DNA of 64,000 nucleotides, taken from positions 1-64,000 of the forward strand of contig NZ_VIRV01000007.1 of NCBI RefSeq assembly GCF_019754295.1. The letters run 5' to 3'. A model generated the notes under the pieces. That model had not been told where the DNA came from, ran no database searches, and was given only the letters and a program-made list of their open reading frames with translations. Below, one piece after another: positions 8,423 through 21,666 of this stretch (position 1 is its first letter; every line of letters begins with the position of its first letter). Source of the stretch: Sellimonas caecigallum. GTDB taxonomy: Bacteria; Bacillota; Clostridia; Lachnospirales; Lachnospiraceae. A program made the position numbers and the translations under genes.

Positions 8423-10918
8423 TTACATGTCTTCGTTTTCTTCTGTCTCTTCTTCGTCTGTATCGGAAGTGTTCTCTTCCCCTGTCTTGCGTACTTTTGC
8501 AATGCTTGCGACGCTCACATTGTCGTCCAGGTTGATCAGTTTGACTCCGGATGTGATCCTGCCAAGTTTTGAGATGCCCGCGCATTCCATGCGGATGATG
8601 ATTCCTTCTGTGTTGATCATCATGATCTCATCGTCTTCATTGACGGCTTTGACGCCCACAACATTTCCGGTTTTTTCAATGATCTTGTAACATTTCACGC
8701 CTTTTCCGCCGCGGTTTTGCGGGGTAAATTCTTCCATGCTTGTGAGTTTTCCCATTCCCTTTTCGGAAGCGATCAGAAGATAGTCGCCCTGGGTATTGAG
8801 CTGCATACCGATAACTTCATCGTTGTCGCCCAGATTCATGCCGCGCACTCCCATGGATGTCCTTCCTGTCGGACGTACATCTGTTTCTGCGAACCGGATA
8901 CACTGTCCGTATTTTGTCACAAGAATAATATCTTTTTCATCGTCTGTAGTCTTTACCTCGATCAGCTCATCGTCATCTCTTAAGGTAATAGCCGCAAGTC
9001 CGGTCTTTCTTACATTTGCGTAGTCCATGATCGGCGTCTTCTTTACAAGACCTTTCTTTGTCGCCATGAACAGATACTGTCCATCTGTATATTCCCTTAT
9101 CGGGATGACCGCAGTAATCTTTTCTTCCGGCTGGAGCTGAAGCAGATTGATGATGGCTGTTCCCCTTGCGGTACGTCCTGCCTCCGGGATCTCATAGCCT
9201 TTCAGCCTGTATACACGTCCCATGTTTGTAAAGAACATGATATAGTGGTGTGTGGAAGTCATGAAAAGTTCTTCCACGTAATCTTCATCCAGCTTCTGCA
9301 TTCCTTTGATTCCTTTTCCGCCTCTTGCCTGGCTCTTAAAGGTATCTGTCGTCATGCGTTTGATGTATCCAAGCCTTGTCATCGTAATGACTACATCTTC
9401 TCTTGGAATCAAGTCTTCCATGGAGATGTCGTAGACGTCGTATCCGATCTGCGTCCTTCTCTCGTCTCCGTATTTTTCGCTGATAGCGAGGATTTCTGTG
9501 CGGATGACTCCAAGGAGCAAGTGTCTGTCTGCCAAAATCGCTTTCAACTCCCCAATGCGTTTCATCAGCTCTTCGTATTCTTTTTCCAGCTTCTCCCGTT
9601 CCAGACCGGTCAATGCACGGAGTCTCATGTCCACGATGGCCTGCGCCTGCGCGTCCGACAGTCCGAACCGTTCCATCAATTCGGATTTTGCAAGCTGCAC
9701 TGTCTGGGATCCGCGGATAATGCGGATGACTTCATCGATATTATCAAGGGCAATAAGGAGACCTTCCAAGATATGTGCACGTTCTTCGGCTTTGTTGAGT
9801 TCGTACTGTGTACGTCTTGTGATGACTTCTTCCTGGTGCTGTAAATAGTATTTCAGCATATCAAGAAGATTCAGTACTTTTGGCACTCCGTTCACAAGCG
9901 CCAGCATGATCACACCGAACGTATCCTGGAGCTGTGTATGTTTGTAAAGCTGATTGAGGATGACGTTGGCATTGGCATCTCTGCGAAGTTCAATGCAAAT
10001 ACGCATGCCTTCACGGCTGGACTGATCGCTTAAGTCCACGATTCCGTCCACTCTTTTTTCTTTTACAAGATCTGCTATCTTTGCGATCAGACGTGCTTTG
10101 TTTACCATGTACGGGAGTTCCGTCACGATGATTCGGCTTTTTCCGTTTGCCATTGTCTCAATGTTGGTAACCGCACGCACGACGATCTTTCCTCGCCCGG
10201 TGCGGTACGCCTCGTTGATCCCTCTTGTCCCAAGTATCGTAGCGCCAGTCGGGAAATCCGGTCCTTTCACGATATGGAGGATATCCTCGATGGCTGTCTC
10301 TTTGTCTTCAATCTGGTCATCGATGATCTTTACAACCGCTCCGATGACTTCTTTTAAGTTGTGAGGCGGAATGTTGGTTGCCATCCCTACCGCGATCCCG
10401 GATGTGCCGTTTACAAGCAGGTTCGGGAATCTTGCCGGAAGAACAGTCGGCTCCTTCTCCGTCTCGTCAAAGTTCGGTGCAAAGTCCACCGTATTTTTAT
10501 TGATATCGGCTGTCAGCTCCATGGAAATCTTGCTGAGTCTTGCCTCGGTATATCGCATTGCCGCTGCGCCGTCGCCGTCCACGGATCCAAAGTTTCCGTG
10601 CCCGTCCACGAGAGGGTATCTTGTAGACCACTCCTGAGCCATGTTTACGAGTGCTCCGTAGATAGAACTGTCCCCGTGCGGGTGATATTTACCCATCGTA
10701 TCACCGACGATACGTGCACATTTACGGTGCGGTTTGTCCGGACCGTTGTTCAGTTCGATCATGGAGTATAAAATCCTTCTCTGAACCGGCTTCAGACCGT
10801 CTCTTACATCCGGAAGAGCTCGGGAAGCGATAACGCTCATGGCATAATCGATATACGAATCTTTCATTTTTTTCTCAAGATCGACTTCCTCGACCTTGTC
10901 AAAAATATTATCTTCCAT
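8423..10918 (-). CDS. gyrA: DNA gyrase subunit A
   Basis: 831 residues, a normal length. The catalytic tyrosine is Tyr123 in AMRYTEA. The breakage-reunion domain is N-terminal. The C-terminal beta-pinwheel carries the GyrA box QARGGKG and repeated GxRG-type blades. The tail is acidic. The quinolone-resistance region reads [10 protein letters not shown]: Ser84 is kept, but the position equivalent to E. coli Asp87 is glycine (Gly88). It follows gyrB after 19 nt. The order gyrB-gyrA next to recF, dnaN and dnaA is the classic Gram-positive origin arrangement. Confidence 0.98.
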   Translation of the reverse strand: MEDNIFDKVEEVDLEKKMKDSYIDYAMSVIASRALPDVRDGLKPVQRRILYSMIELNNGPDKPHRKCARIVGDTMGKYHPHGDSSIYGALVNMAQEWSTRYPLVDGHGNFGSVDGDGAAAMRYTEARLSKISMELTADINKNTVDFAPNFDETEKEPTVLPARFPNLLVNGTSGIAVGMATNIPPHNLKEVIGAVVKIIDDQIEDKETAIEDILHIVKGPDFPTGATILGTRGINEAYRTGRGKIVVRAVTNIETMANGKSRIIVTELPYMVNKARLIAKIADLVKEKRVDGIVDLSDQSSREGMRICIELRRDANANVILNQLYKHTQLQDTFGVIMLALVNGVPKVLNLLDMLKYYLQHQEEVITRRTQYELNKAEERAHILEGLLIALDNIDEVIRIIRGSQTVQLAKSELMERFGLSDAQAQAIVDMRLRALTGLEREKLEKEYEELMKRIGELKAILADRHLLLGVIRTEILAISEKYGDERRTQIGYDVYDISMEDLIPREDVVITMTRLGYIKRMTTDTFKSQARGGKGIKGMQKLDEDYVEELFMTSTHHYIMFFTNMGRVYRLKGYEIPEAGRTARGTAIINLLQLQPEEKITAVIPIREYTDGQYLFMATKKGLVKKTPIMDYANVRKTGLAAITLRDDDELIEVKTTDDEKDIILVTKYGQCIRFAETDVRPTGRTSMGVRGMNLGDNDEVIGMQLNTQGDYLLIASEKGMGKLTSMEEFTPQNRGGKGVKCYKIIEKTGNVVGVKAVNEDDEIMMINTEGIIIRMECAGISKLGRITSGVKLINLDDNVSVASIAKVRKTGEENTSDTDEEETEENEDM

Positions 10919-10937
10919 TGCTTCTCTCCTCCTTCAC

Positions 10938-13950
<3,013 letters not shown>

Positions 13951-13964
13951 GATACACCCGTCTG

Positions 13965-14174
13965 CTATTTCTTGATCTTGATTTCCTGTCCTTCGAAGGA
14001 CACAATATCTCCGTCATACAGTTTTCGCCCGCGTCTCGTGTCCACTTCACCGTTTACAAGGACAAGACCGTCTGATATGACTTCTTTTGCCTCCACGCCA
14101 GACTCTACGAATCCAGCCGCTTTCAGCGCCTGTCCGAGTTTGATAAACTCGTCGCGCAGTGTAATGATTTCCAT
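13965..14174 (-). CDS. yaaA: S4-domain RNA-binding protein YaaA (YlmH-like small form)
   Basis: 69 residues made up of one S4 domain (KLGQALKAAG, then VNGEVDTRRGRKLYDGD). This small protein sits between dnaN and recF in many Firmicutes. It has been linked to ribosome assembly or RNA binding, but its exact role is not settled. The start ATG is at 14174. dnaN ends 18 nt upstream. Confidence 0.93.
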   Translation of the reverse strand: MEIITLRDEFIKLGQALKAAGFVESGVEAKEVISDGLVLVNGEVDTRRGRKLYDGDIVSFEGQEIKIKK

Positions 14175-14192
14175 AATCCTGCTTCCCCTTTT

Positions 14193-15299
14193 CTAAATCG
14201 CATTAAAGTTTACCGGAAGGATCAGGTAAACATAAGTTTCTTTCTCATCTTTGATAAAGCACGGAGCTTTTGCATTCATAAAATAGAGGTTGACTTCTTC
14301 GTCATCGATGACTCTTAAGGCGTCAATGAGGAACTTCGGGTTGAATCCGATCAGAAGATCTTTCCCTTCTTTCGTAATGAAGATCTCTTCATCCATGGAT
14401 CCAAGCTGTGACTGAATCTTAAGTTCCATCGATTCGTCTCCGATATGAATGATGATCGGCTTTTTATCTCCTTCCTTTACAAGGAGAGTTGCACGGTCAA
14501 TACAGCTTAAAAGTTCCCGCTTATTCATACGTACCTTTGTCTCATAGTCACTTGAAAGCATCTGTTCGATGCGGAAATATTCACCTTCGATGAGACGGGA
14601 TACTACTACAGTCTGATCAAATTCGAACACAACGTGATTTTCTGTGAAATAGATCTGTACTTCACTGTCTACTTCACCTGATAAAATCTTGCTTACCTCC
14701 ATCAGTGTCTTTCCAGGAACGACAGCCTTTCTCATTCCGTAAGTGTCTTTCAGTTCAATCTTACGGATGGAAATACGGTGTCCGTCCAGGGAAACCACTT
14801 TCAGAATATTCTCATTTATCTCAAACAATTCACCTGTCATCAGCTTGTTGCTTTCGTTGTCAGCGATAGAGAAAATTGTCTGACGAATCACTTCTTTGAG
14901 TGTATATTGTGACAACCTGACTGGCTCTTCTTTTTCTATATATGGTAAGTAGGCAAAATCATTTCCTGATTTCCCTGAGATATTAAATTTCGCTTTTTCG
15001 CATGTGATCATAGTCTGATCGTTGGCACCTGTTTCAATCACGATTTCATTGTCCGGAAGTTTTCTTACAATCTCAGAAAAAATCTTTGCATCAAGAGCAA
15101 TCATTCCTTTATCTAAAATTTCACCTTCGATGATTGTCTCAATTCCAAGTTCCATATCGTTGGCAGTCAGCTTGATGATATCTGTTGTTGCATCAATAAG
15201 GATACATTCCAGTATCGGCATTGTTGTTTTAGAAGGAACTGCTTTGGATACGATTCCCACACCTTTTGCAAGGTTGGATTTTGTGCAGATGATTTTCAT
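14193..15299 (-). CDS. dnaN: DNA polymerase III beta subunit (sliding clamp)
   Basis: 368 residues made up of three clamp domains. The N-terminus MKIICTKSNL and the closing VYLILPVNFN are typical of DnaN. It encircles DNA and tethers the replicative polymerase. It is separated from dnaA by a 180-nt spacer holding DnaA boxes. Confidence 0.98.
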   Translation of the reverse strand: MKIICTKSNLAKGVGIVSKAVPSKTTMPILECILIDATTDIIKLTANDMELGIETIIEGEILDKGMIALDAKIFSEIVRKLPDNEIVIETGANDQTMITCEKAKFNISGKSGNDFAYLPYIEKEEPVRLSQYTLKEVIRQTIFSIADNESNKLMTGELFEINENILKVVSLDGHRISIRKIELKDTYGMRKAVVPGKTLMEVSKILSGEVDSEVQIYFTENHVVFEFDQTVVVSRLIEGEYFRIEQMLSSDYETKVRMNKRELLSCIDRATLLVKEGDKKPIIIHIGDESMELKIQSQLGSMDEEIFITKEGKDLLIGFNPKFLIDALRVIDDEEVNLYFMNAKAPCFIKDEKETYVYLILPVNFNAI

Positions 15300-15479
15300 G
15301 TGAATAACTCCTTTCGGCTGTGCGTAATGAATTAAAATATATAAGATATCCGCATTCGCCGCCTTAGGGGCTGTGGATATGTGTATAAGTGCCGGAAGCC
15401 CTCTGTTTTCAAGGCTTTACAGAAAGGAAAACTCTGTTGAACAAGCTTGGTTTTATGGAGGAGGGCTTTCGGAAAACCC
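15300..15479. other. dnaA-dnaN spacer with DnaA boxes; part of oriC
   Basis: Contains two adjacent minus-strand DnaA boxes: TTATACACA (15380-15388, consensus) and ATATCCACA (15372-15380, one mismatch). An A+T-rich stretch at 15331-15352 could be the unwinding element. In Bacillus subtilis the corresponding dnaA-dnaN spacer contains the unwinding site, so the same role is inferred here. Confidence 0.65.
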
Positions 15480-16880
15480 TTAAAGCGGATTGATTTTTTT
15501 CTTGATGATATTGATCGTATTTTTCAGTGAATCATTGTTTTCCATATCTTTCGACATTTTATCCACACCATGTTTCACAGTCGAGTGGTCTCGGCCGCCA
15601 AGAAGGCTTCCGATCGTCTTCAGAGGGGTGTCCGTCATCGTTCGGCAGAGGAACATGGCGATATGCCGTGCATTTGTCGTGCGGGCATCCCGGCTTGCAC
15701 TCTTTAAGTCTGTGACGGAGACTCCAAAATGCTCAGATACAGTATCAATGATCAATTCCGGTGTGATTTTTCGGTTTTCATCAGGTGAAATCAGATCTTT
15801 CAATGCCTCAGCGGCCAGTGCAATGTTGATCTCTTCGTTCTTTAATTTATATAAAGCGATCAGTTTATTGAGCGAACCTTCCAGCTCCCGGATATTAGAC
15901 TTAATATTTGCAGCGATAAACTGAAGTACATCTTCAGGGATATGGTACCGCTCAAGCTGATCAGATTCGATTTTTTTCTTTAAAATGGCCATCCTCGTCT
16001 CATAGTCCGGTGCAGAAATGTCGGCGATGAGTCCCCATTCGAACCGGGTGCGAAGACGTGCTTCCAGTGTCTCGATGTCTTTCGGCGGTTTATCAGAGGA
16101 GATGATGATCTGTTTTCCGGATACATGAAGGTGATTAAATGTGTGGAAAAACTCTTCCTGAGTACTTTCTTTTCCTATGATAAACTGTATATCGTCAATA
16201 AGGAGTACATCGACATTTCTATATTTTTCGCGGAATGCAGTCATCGGAAGTTCATTCCCTGTTTTTCCGCTTTTCAGAGATTCGATCAATTCGTTTGTAA
16301 ATGCCTCGCTGGTCACGTACAATACTTTTTTCTTTGGATCACGTTCCAAAATGAAGTGGGCGATGGAGTGCATCAGATGAGTTTTTCCAAGTCCGACGCC
16401 TCCGTAGAGGAACAGCGGATTGTAAACTTCACCTGGAGATTCGGCCACTGCCAGGGAGGCAGCATGGGCGAAATTGTTGTTTTTGCCCACGACAAAAGTC
16501 TCGAACGTGTATCGAGGATTCAAATTTGCACGTTCGATCATGAGCATATTGTCATTTTTCTTTGTTGATTTTTTCTTATGAGCATTCGCGATCTCTTCCA
16601 CTTTTTCAAGTTCGCTTGGGTTATCAGGGATAAATTTGACATCATATTCCGTTCCCGTGATTTCCGCAATGCTTACTTTAAAAGGAAGAAGATATTTTTT
16701 CTCTATGTAATCGATATAATCACCTGTCCCATCTAGAGTTACAAGGATATAGACGGTATTTTCAATTACATCATAGACTTTTAATGGAAGAATCCATGTT
16801 TTAAACGAAACGTCGGAAAGACTATGCTCAAGTCTTACATTTTCAATAATTTCATTCCATTTTTCTGTTACGATGTCCAT
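15480..16880 (-). CDS. dnaA: Chromosomal replication initiator DnaA
   Basis: 466 residues. Domain I is about residues 1-85, a short linker follows, and the AAA+ domain has Walker A GGVGLGKTH and Walker B LLIDDIQF. The C-terminal domain IV carries the DnaA signature GGRDHSTVKH for DnaA-box binding. AGGAG lies 9 nt before ATG at 16880. It is first gene of the minus-strand replication cluster and is flanked on both sides by DnaA boxes. Confidence 0.99.
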   Translation of the reverse strand: MDIVTEKWNEIIENVRLEHSLSDVSFKTWILPLKVYDVIENTVYILVTLDGTGDYIDYIEKKYLLPFKVSIAEITGTEYDVKFIPDNPSELEKVEEIANAHKKKSTKKNDNMLMIERANLNPRYTFETFVVGKNNNFAHAASLAVAESPGEVYNPLFLYGGVGLGKTHLMHSIAHFILERDPKKKVLYVTSEAFTNELIESLKSGKTGNELPMTAFREKYRNVDVLLIDDIQFIIGKESTQEEFFHTFNHLHVSGKQIIISSDKPPKDIETLEARLRTRFEWGLIADISAPDYETRMAILKKKIESDQLERYHIPEDVLQFIAANIKSNIRELEGSLNKLIALYKLKNEEINIALAAEALKDLISPDENRKITPELIIDTVSEHFGVSVTDLKSASRDARTTNARHIAMFLCRTMTDTPLKTIGSLLGGRDHSTVKHGVDKMSKDMENNDSLKNTINIIKKKINPL

Positions 16881-16932
16881 TTTCGATGACTCCTAATCCT
16901 TTAGTTTAAGTGAAAATAAATAGAATCACTCC

Positions 16933-16961
16933 CTTATATATTACAACAAAAGTACTGTTAA
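16933..16961 (-). promoter_or_regulatory. Promoter of dnaA
   Basis: Read on the minus strand: -35 TTAACA, 17-nt spacer, -10 TATAAG. The DnaA box at 16978-16986 lies 17 nt upstream of the -35 box, which would allow autoregulation by DnaA. Confidence 0.55.
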
Positions 16962-17110
16962 CGCAATGTAAAATCAATGTGGATAATGTTTTGAACATCG
17001 AAAAACCGCCTAAAAACGTCGAAAAATGAGGAAAATTAGTAGAAACCAACATGTTTTCCACATAAAATCACATAATTATCCACAAAATGTTGAAAACACT
17101 TGACCGCGGT
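16962..17110. other. oriC region upstream of dnaA, DnaA-box cluster
   Basis: Perfect DnaA boxes lie at 16978-16986 (TGTGGATAA, minus orientation) and 17076-17084 (TTATCCACA, plus orientation), with a variant TTTTCCACA at 17054-17062. They sit between the divergent dnaA and rpmH transcription units, as in other Firmicutes with a bipartite origin. Confidence 0.75.
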
Positions 17111-17169
17111 GGGGATACATAGGGGAGAGCGTAAACGAAAAATCAGGTGAAAAAAAGTGCCGGAACTGC

Positions 17170-17198
17170 TTGACGTGGGGGAACTTTTTTACTATAAT
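17170..17198 (+). promoter_or_regulatory. Strong sigma-A promoter of rpmH
   Basis: TTGACG, 17-nt spacer, TATAAT. This is close to the consensus and sits 84 nt before the rpmH start, as expected for a ribosomal protein gene. Confidence 0.85.
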
Positions 17199-17282
17199 CA
17201 AACGTGGTGTCTTTCATTAAAGAACGAAAACAACGTACTTATATTTATATATATAAGTTTCAGGTCAAGGAGGTGTAAAGCG

Positions 17283-17417
17283 ATGAAAATGACATTTCAG
17301 CCGAAAAAACGTTCCAGAGCAAAAGTTCATGGATTCAGAGCAAGAATGAGTACAGCAGGCGGAAGAAAAGTTCTTGCAGCCAGAAGAGCAAAAGGAAGAA
17401 AACAGTTATCCGCGTAG
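17283..17417 (+). CDS. rpmH: Ribosomal protein bL34
   Basis: 44 residues, strongly basic, with the family pattern [16 protein letters not shown] and [11 protein letters not shown] at the end. The start at 17283 is set by AAGGAGGTG upstream. First gene of the plus-strand rpmH-rnpA-yidD-yidC-jag-mnmE-mnmG-rsmG series. Confidence 0.98.
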   Translation: MKMTFQPKKRSRAKVHGFRARMSTAGGRKVLAARRAKGRKQLSA

Positions 17418-17439
17418 GCCGCATATATGTGGCCTTTTC
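17417..17439 (+). terminator. Terminator or attenuator between rpmH and rnpA
   Basis: Hairpin GGCCGCATATATGTGGCC (17417-17434) followed by TTTTCTTCT, starting at the last base of the rpmH stop codon. Partial termination here would give more L34 than RNase P protein from one promoter. Confidence 0.6.
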
Positions 17440-17499
17440 TTCTATTCAGAAACAAATTTTCGGGATAGAAGAAGCTAAAAATCAGGAGCAGAAAGCACA

Positions 17500-17871
17500 A
17501 TGAATTTTTCGGAATCATTGAAAAAGAACAGGGATTTTCAGATGAATTACAGGAAAGGAAAATCCTTGGCAAACAGATATCTTGTGATGTATGTGAGAGA
17601 AAACGGGCTTTTGAAGAACCGGCTGGGTATTTCTGTGAGCAAAAAGGTAGGGAACAGTGTAGTCCGGCATAGAGTAACCCGTTTGTTGAGAGAAAGTTAT
17701 CGGCTTCACGAAGAATATTTCCAGTGTGGATATGATATTGTGATAATTGCACGGCCTTCTGCCAAAGGCAGGAGTTATTTTGATATGGAGAGTGCGCTGG
17801 TCCACCTCGGAAAGCTTCATCACATATATGAAAAGGAAACACAGCAGATTCTTCAGAATGGAGAGGATTAG
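17500..17871 (+). CDS. rnpA: Ribonuclease P protein component
   Basis: 123 residues. The basic protein subunit that helps the RNase P RNA cut tRNA 5' leaders. The family RNR region is present as KVGNSVVRHRVTRLLRE, preceded by RLGISVSKK. The stop codon touches the yidD start codon, so translation is coupled. Confidence 0.96.
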   Translation: MNFSESLKKNRDFQMNYRKGKSLANRYLVMYVRENGLLKNRLGISVSKKVGNSVVRHRVTRLLRESYRLHEEYFQCGYDIVIIARPSAKGRSYFDMESALVHLGKLHHIYEKETQQILQNGED

Positions 17872-18087
17872 ATGAAAAAGTTTTTGATCGCAGTGATTCG
17901 ATTTTACAGAAAACATCTTTCGAAATATAAACTTCCGACACAGCACTGTATCTACACTCCTACCTGTTCCGAGTATGGACTGGAGGCAATAGAAAAGTAC
18001 GGTGCGCTCAAAGGCGGACTTTTGACAGTATGGAGAATCCTTCGCTGTAATCCATTTCACCGGGGCGGTTACGATCCGGTCCCGTAA
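17872..18087 (+). CDS. yidD: Membrane protein insertion efficiency factor YidD
   Basis: 71 residues. Family motif [19 protein letters not shown], then [14 protein letters not shown] at the end. A small membrane-associated protein that assists YidC. Located between rnpA and yidC as in most bacteria. Confidence 0.96.
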   Translation: MKKFLIAVIRFYRKHLSKYKLPTQHCIYTPTCSEYGLEAIEKYGALKGGLLTVWRILRCNPFHRGGYDPVP

Positions 18088-18123
18088 AAGTAGAAGAGAA
18101 TACCCGAATATGGAGGAAAACAA

Positions 18124-19413
18124 ATGGAAGGATTATTACTGACACAGTCATCCGCTCCGATTGTCGGCCAGATTTCATGGCTGCTCGGACATTTGATGAA
18201 TGGAATTTTCAATGTCTTAAGTAATGTGTTCCATATTGAAAATATCGGTCTTTGTATCATTATTTTCACGATCATTATTTATACATTGCTTCTTCCGTTA
18301 ACGTACAAACAGCAGAAAGCTTCCAGGCTGACTTCTGTTATGAGTCCGGAACTTCAGAGGATTCAGAACAAGTACAAAGGTAAAAAAGACCAGGCATCTA
18401 TGATGAAGATGCAGGAAGAGACCAAGATGGTCTATGAAAAATACGGAACGTCCATGATGGGCGGATGTTCCCAGCTGCTTATTCAGCTTCCGATCATCTG
18501 GGGTCTGTTTTATGTAATCCGTAATATCCCGGCATATGTATCCGGTATCAAAGATGTGTACATGCCGCTTGTGGGCAAGATTCTGGAGACGGACGGCGGA
18601 CAGGCAGCTATGGAAGCCATCGGTAAATCAAGAGAAATCATGATGGATCCGTCCAGATTTGATTTCAGCAAAGAGAATATTATTGTAGATGCACTTTACA
18701 AGTTCCAGGAAAGCACTTGGGACAAATTGGCAGACAAGCTGCCGGATCTGGAGACGTTGATCCATTCTACGCAGGAAGGATTGGCTCACCTGAATTCCTT
18801 TATTGGGATCAATATCGCCGAGACGCCGCTTACGATCTTTATGGATTCCATCAAGACGGGAGCCATCGCGACAGCAATCCTGGCATTGTCTATTCCGTTG
18901 ATCTCCGGTATCACTCAGTATATGAGTATGAAGATGACTCCTACGGCAACGACAAACTCAAAGGACAACAAGGATAATCCTATGATGGCGTCCATGAACA
19001 CGACGATGAAGATCATGCCGCTGTTCTCCGTGTTTATGGTATTTACATTCCCATCTGGTATCGGTCTTTACTGGATCGCCAGTGCAGTCGTGCGTATGGT
19101 TCAGCAGTATGTGATCAACAAACATCTGGAAAAAATCTCTATCGAAGAGCTGATTGAAAAGAATCAGGAAAAAGCAGCGAAGAAGAGAGAAAAGAAAGGC
19201 ACGAATGCCAAGAAACTTTCCGAGATGGCTCAGGTAAATGCGAGAAGGATCGAGGAGCCGAAGCGCAGAACAATGACAGAGCAGGAAAGAGAAGAAGTCC
19301 TCAAAAAGGCACAGGAAAAGAATAAAAATGCAAAACAGGGAAGCCTTGCTTCAAAGGCAAATCTTGTAAAGCAGTTTAATGAAAATAACCGTAAAGATAG
19401 TGAAAAGAAGTAA
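18124..19413 (+). CDS. yidC: Membrane protein insertase YidC/Oxa1
   Basis: 429 residues. Membrane segments lie at about residues 37-58, 115-138 and 235-255, plus one near 290-315. The hydrophobic core has the expected conserved segment QLPIIWGLFYVIRNIP. A long, highly charged cytoplasmic tail rich in Lys and Glu follows, which may bind ribosomes. There is no lipobox. Inserts proteins into the cytoplasmic membrane with or without SecYEG. Confidence 0.96.
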   Translation: MEGLLLTQSSAPIVGQISWLLGHLMNGIFNVLSNVFHIENIGLCIIIFTIIIYTLLLPLTYKQQKASRLTSVMSPELQRIQNKYKGKKDQASMMKMQEETKMVYEKYGTSMMGGCSQLLIQLPIIWGLFYVIRNIPAYVSGIKDVYMPLVGKILETDGGQAAMEAIGKSREIMMDPSRFDFSKENIIVDALYKFQESTWDKLADKLPDLETLIHSTQEGLAHLNSFIGINIAETPLTIFMDSIKTGAIATAILALSIPLISGITQYMSMKMTPTATTNSKDNKDNPMMASMNTTMKIMPLFSVFMVFTFPSGIGLYWIASAVVRMVQQYVINKHLEKISIEELIEKNQEKAAKKREKKGTNAKKLSEMAQVNARRIEEPKRRTMTEQEREEVLKKAQEKNKNAKQGSLASKANLVKQFNENNRKDSEKK

Positions 19414-19434
19414 ATGAGGAAAGAGGTTATTGAG

Positions 19435-20208
19435 ATGGGTGAAATTACAGTATCAGCAAAGACACTCGATGATGCAATTACAGAAGCCCTGATTCAGCTT
19501 GGTATCACAAGCGACATGCTGGAATATGATGTAATTGAAAAAGGAAGCAGCGGATTCCTCGGCATAGGAAGCAAACAGGCAGTGATCCGTGCCTGGAGAA
19601 AGAAAACAGAAGTAAAGGAAGAGACTCTGGAAGACCTGAAAGAAGAGATACAGGAAACAATCTCTGAGGTAAAACTGGATGAAAAGCCGGCCAAAAAACA
19701 GAAAAAGAATGAAAGCCGGGAGTCAAAGGAACTGGCGGATGTAGAAGAAGCTACAATCGCGGCATGTGAAAAATTCCTTTATGACGTTTTGGCGGCAATG
19801 GGAATGGGTGATGTGAAAGTCAATTCCTGCGTAGATGAAGACGGTGCGCTGTCCATAGAAATGAACGGAAAAAATATGGGTATCCTGATCGGAAAAAGAG
19901 GCCAGACGCTGGATTCTCTCCAGTATCTCACAAACAGAGTGGCCAATAAGATGCAGGATGGCTATGTCAGAGTAAAGCTGGATACGGAGGATTATCGGAG
20001 AAGAAGAAAGGAAACGCTTGAAAACCTGGCAAAAAACGTTGCATACAAAGTTAAGCGTACAAAGAAAGCTGTTTCTCTGGAACCGATGAATCCGTATGAG
20101 AGAAGAATCATTCACTCAGCACTGCAGTCAGATAAATATGTCTCCACCCACAGCGAGGGAGAAGAACCATATAGAAGGGTTGTAGTAACACTGTCCAGAA
20201 ATAAGTAA
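19435..20208 (+). CDS. jag: RNA-binding cell elongation regulator Jag/EloR
   Basis: 257 residues. The Jag_N domain is residues 1-50, followed by an acidic/lysine-rich linker, a KH domain (GILIGKRGQTLDSLQYL) and an R3H domain (DYRRRRKETLENLA through NPYERRIIHSAL). AAGAGG lies 8 nt before ATG at 19435; an in-frame ATG at 19414, immediately after the yidC stop, is the alternative. Links RNA binding with cell-wall elongation in Firmicutes. Confidence 0.93.
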   Translation: MGEITVSAKTLDDAITEALIQLGITSDMLEYDVIEKGSSGFLGIGSKQAVIRAWRKKTEVKEETLEDLKEEIQETISEVKLDEKPAKKQKKNESRESKELADVEEATIAACEKFLYDVLAAMGMGDVKVNSCVDEDGALSIEMNGKNMGILIGKRGQTLDSLQYLTNRVANKMQDGYVRVKLDTEDYRRRRKETLENLAKNVAYKVKRTKKAVSLEPMNPYERRIIHSALQSDKYVSTHSEGEEPYRRVVVTLSRNK

Positions 20209-20295
20209 ACAAAGCAGAACAAGGGGTTGATTTTCCGAAAAAAGGGAAAGTCTGCCCCTTTTGTATTCTTTTGCGGGAAAGAAAAGGGAAGATAC

Positions 20296-21666
20296 ATGAA
20301 AACAACACAGACAATTGCAGCCATTGCTACGGCGATGACAGATTCCGGTATTGGAATTGTGAGGATCAGCGGACCGGAAGCTTTCGATGTCATTGACCGG
20401 ATTTATAAAGGGAAGAAGAAAATATCAGAACAGCCGTCCCACACCGTGCATTACGGATGGATAAAGGATGGGGAAGATACAATCGACGAAGTGTTGGTCA
20501 TGATCATGAGAGGACCACACAGTTATACAGGTGAAGATACAATAGAAATAAATTGCCACGGCGGCGTCTATGTCGTCAAGAAAATACTGGAAACAGTTAT
20601 CAAAAATGGTGCAAGGACGGCCGAGCCGGGTGAATTCACAAAGAGGGCATTTCTGAACGGGAAGATGGATTTGTCCCGGGCGGAGGCCGTCATCGATGTC
20701 ATCCACGCCAAAAACAAATACGCGCTGAAGAATTCCGTAAGTCAGCTGCGAGGAGCGGTACAGAAAAAAATAGGAAAAATACGGGAAGAAATACTGTATC
20801 ACACAGCCTACATTGAGTCGGCTTTAGACGATCCGGAGCACATCAGCCTGGACGGGTATGGAGAAAAACTGGTGGATAAACTGGACGAATTGTTGAAAAC
20901 ACTCCAAAAACTCATGAAGGATGCGGATAACGGCAGGATGATCCAGGAAGGGATCCGGACTGTGATCATTGGAAAACCAAATGCCGGAAAATCATCACTT
21001 CTCAATGCTCTTGTAGGGGAAGAAAGAGCAATTGTGACAGACATAGAGGGAACTACAAGGGATGTGCTGGAAGAAAGTATCCAGCTCAATGGAATCAGTC
21101 TCAATATCGTTGACACGGCCGGTATACGAAAGACAGAAGATATTGTGGAAAAGATCGGGGTAAACAAGGCGAAAGATCAGATGCAGGACGCGGATCTGGT
21201 AATTTTTGTGGTGGATGCTTCCAGAGAATTGGATGAAAATGATTTTGAGATTATCCGGATGATCAGAGAGAAGAAGGCTGTAGTACTTCTGAATAAGTCG
21301 GATCTGGAGACAAAGATCTCCAAGGAAGAACTGAAACAATATCTGGACAAACCGATGATAGAGATTTCGGCCAAAGAAGAAGAGGGGATTCATGAGCTGG
21401 AAACAATATTAAAAGATATGTTTTTCCAGGGAGAAATAACCTTTAATGATGAGATTTATATTACGAATATAAGGCAGAAGGAGGCGCTTGGAAAAGCGTA
21501 TGAGAGCCTGCAGAGGGTAAAAGACAGTGTGGAGGCAGGGATGCCGGAAGACTTTTATACCATCGATCTGATGGATGCATATGAGGCGCTGGGAAATATT
21601 ACAGGAGAAACGATAGGAGAGGATCTGGTCAATGAAATATTCAGCAAATTCTGTATGGGAAAATAA
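20296..21666 (+). CDS. mnmE: tRNA modification GTPase MnmE
   Basis: 456 residues. The N-terminal folate-binding domain, helical domain and inserted G domain are all present: Walker A is [12 protein letters not shown]3 is DTAG and G4 is NKSD. The C-terminus is FCMGK, carrying the invariant cysteine. With MnmG it installs the 5-carboxymethylaminomethyl group at wobble U34. The start at 20296 has GGGAAG upstream. The 3' end overlaps mnmG by 35 nt. Confidence 0.97.
   Translation: MKTTQTIAAIATAMTDSGIGIVRISGPEAFDVIDRIYKGKKKISEQPSHTVHYGWIKDGEDTIDEVLVMIMRGPHSYTGEDTIEINCHGGVYVVKKILETVIKNGARTAEPGEFTKRAFLNGKMDLSRAEAVIDVIHAKNKYALKNSVSQLRGAVQKKIGKIREEILYHTAYIESALDDPEHISLDGYGEKLVDKLDELLKTLQKLMKDADNGRMIQEGIRTVIIGKPNAGKSSLLNALVGEERAIVTDIEGTTRDVLEESIQLNGISLNIVDTAGIRKTEDIVEKIGVNKAKDQMQDADLVIFVVDASRELDENDFEIIRMIREKKAVVLLNKSDLETKISKEELKQYLDKPMIEISAKEEEGIHELETILKDMFFQGEITFNDEIYITNIRQKEALGKAYESLQRVKDSVEAGMPEDFYTIDLMDAYEALGNITGETIGEDLVNEIFSKFCMGK

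Noticed and set aside
9245-9844. Long open frames antisense to gyrA and gyrB
   Set aside because: These mirror codon bias of strongly conserved genes and have no ribosome-binding sites.
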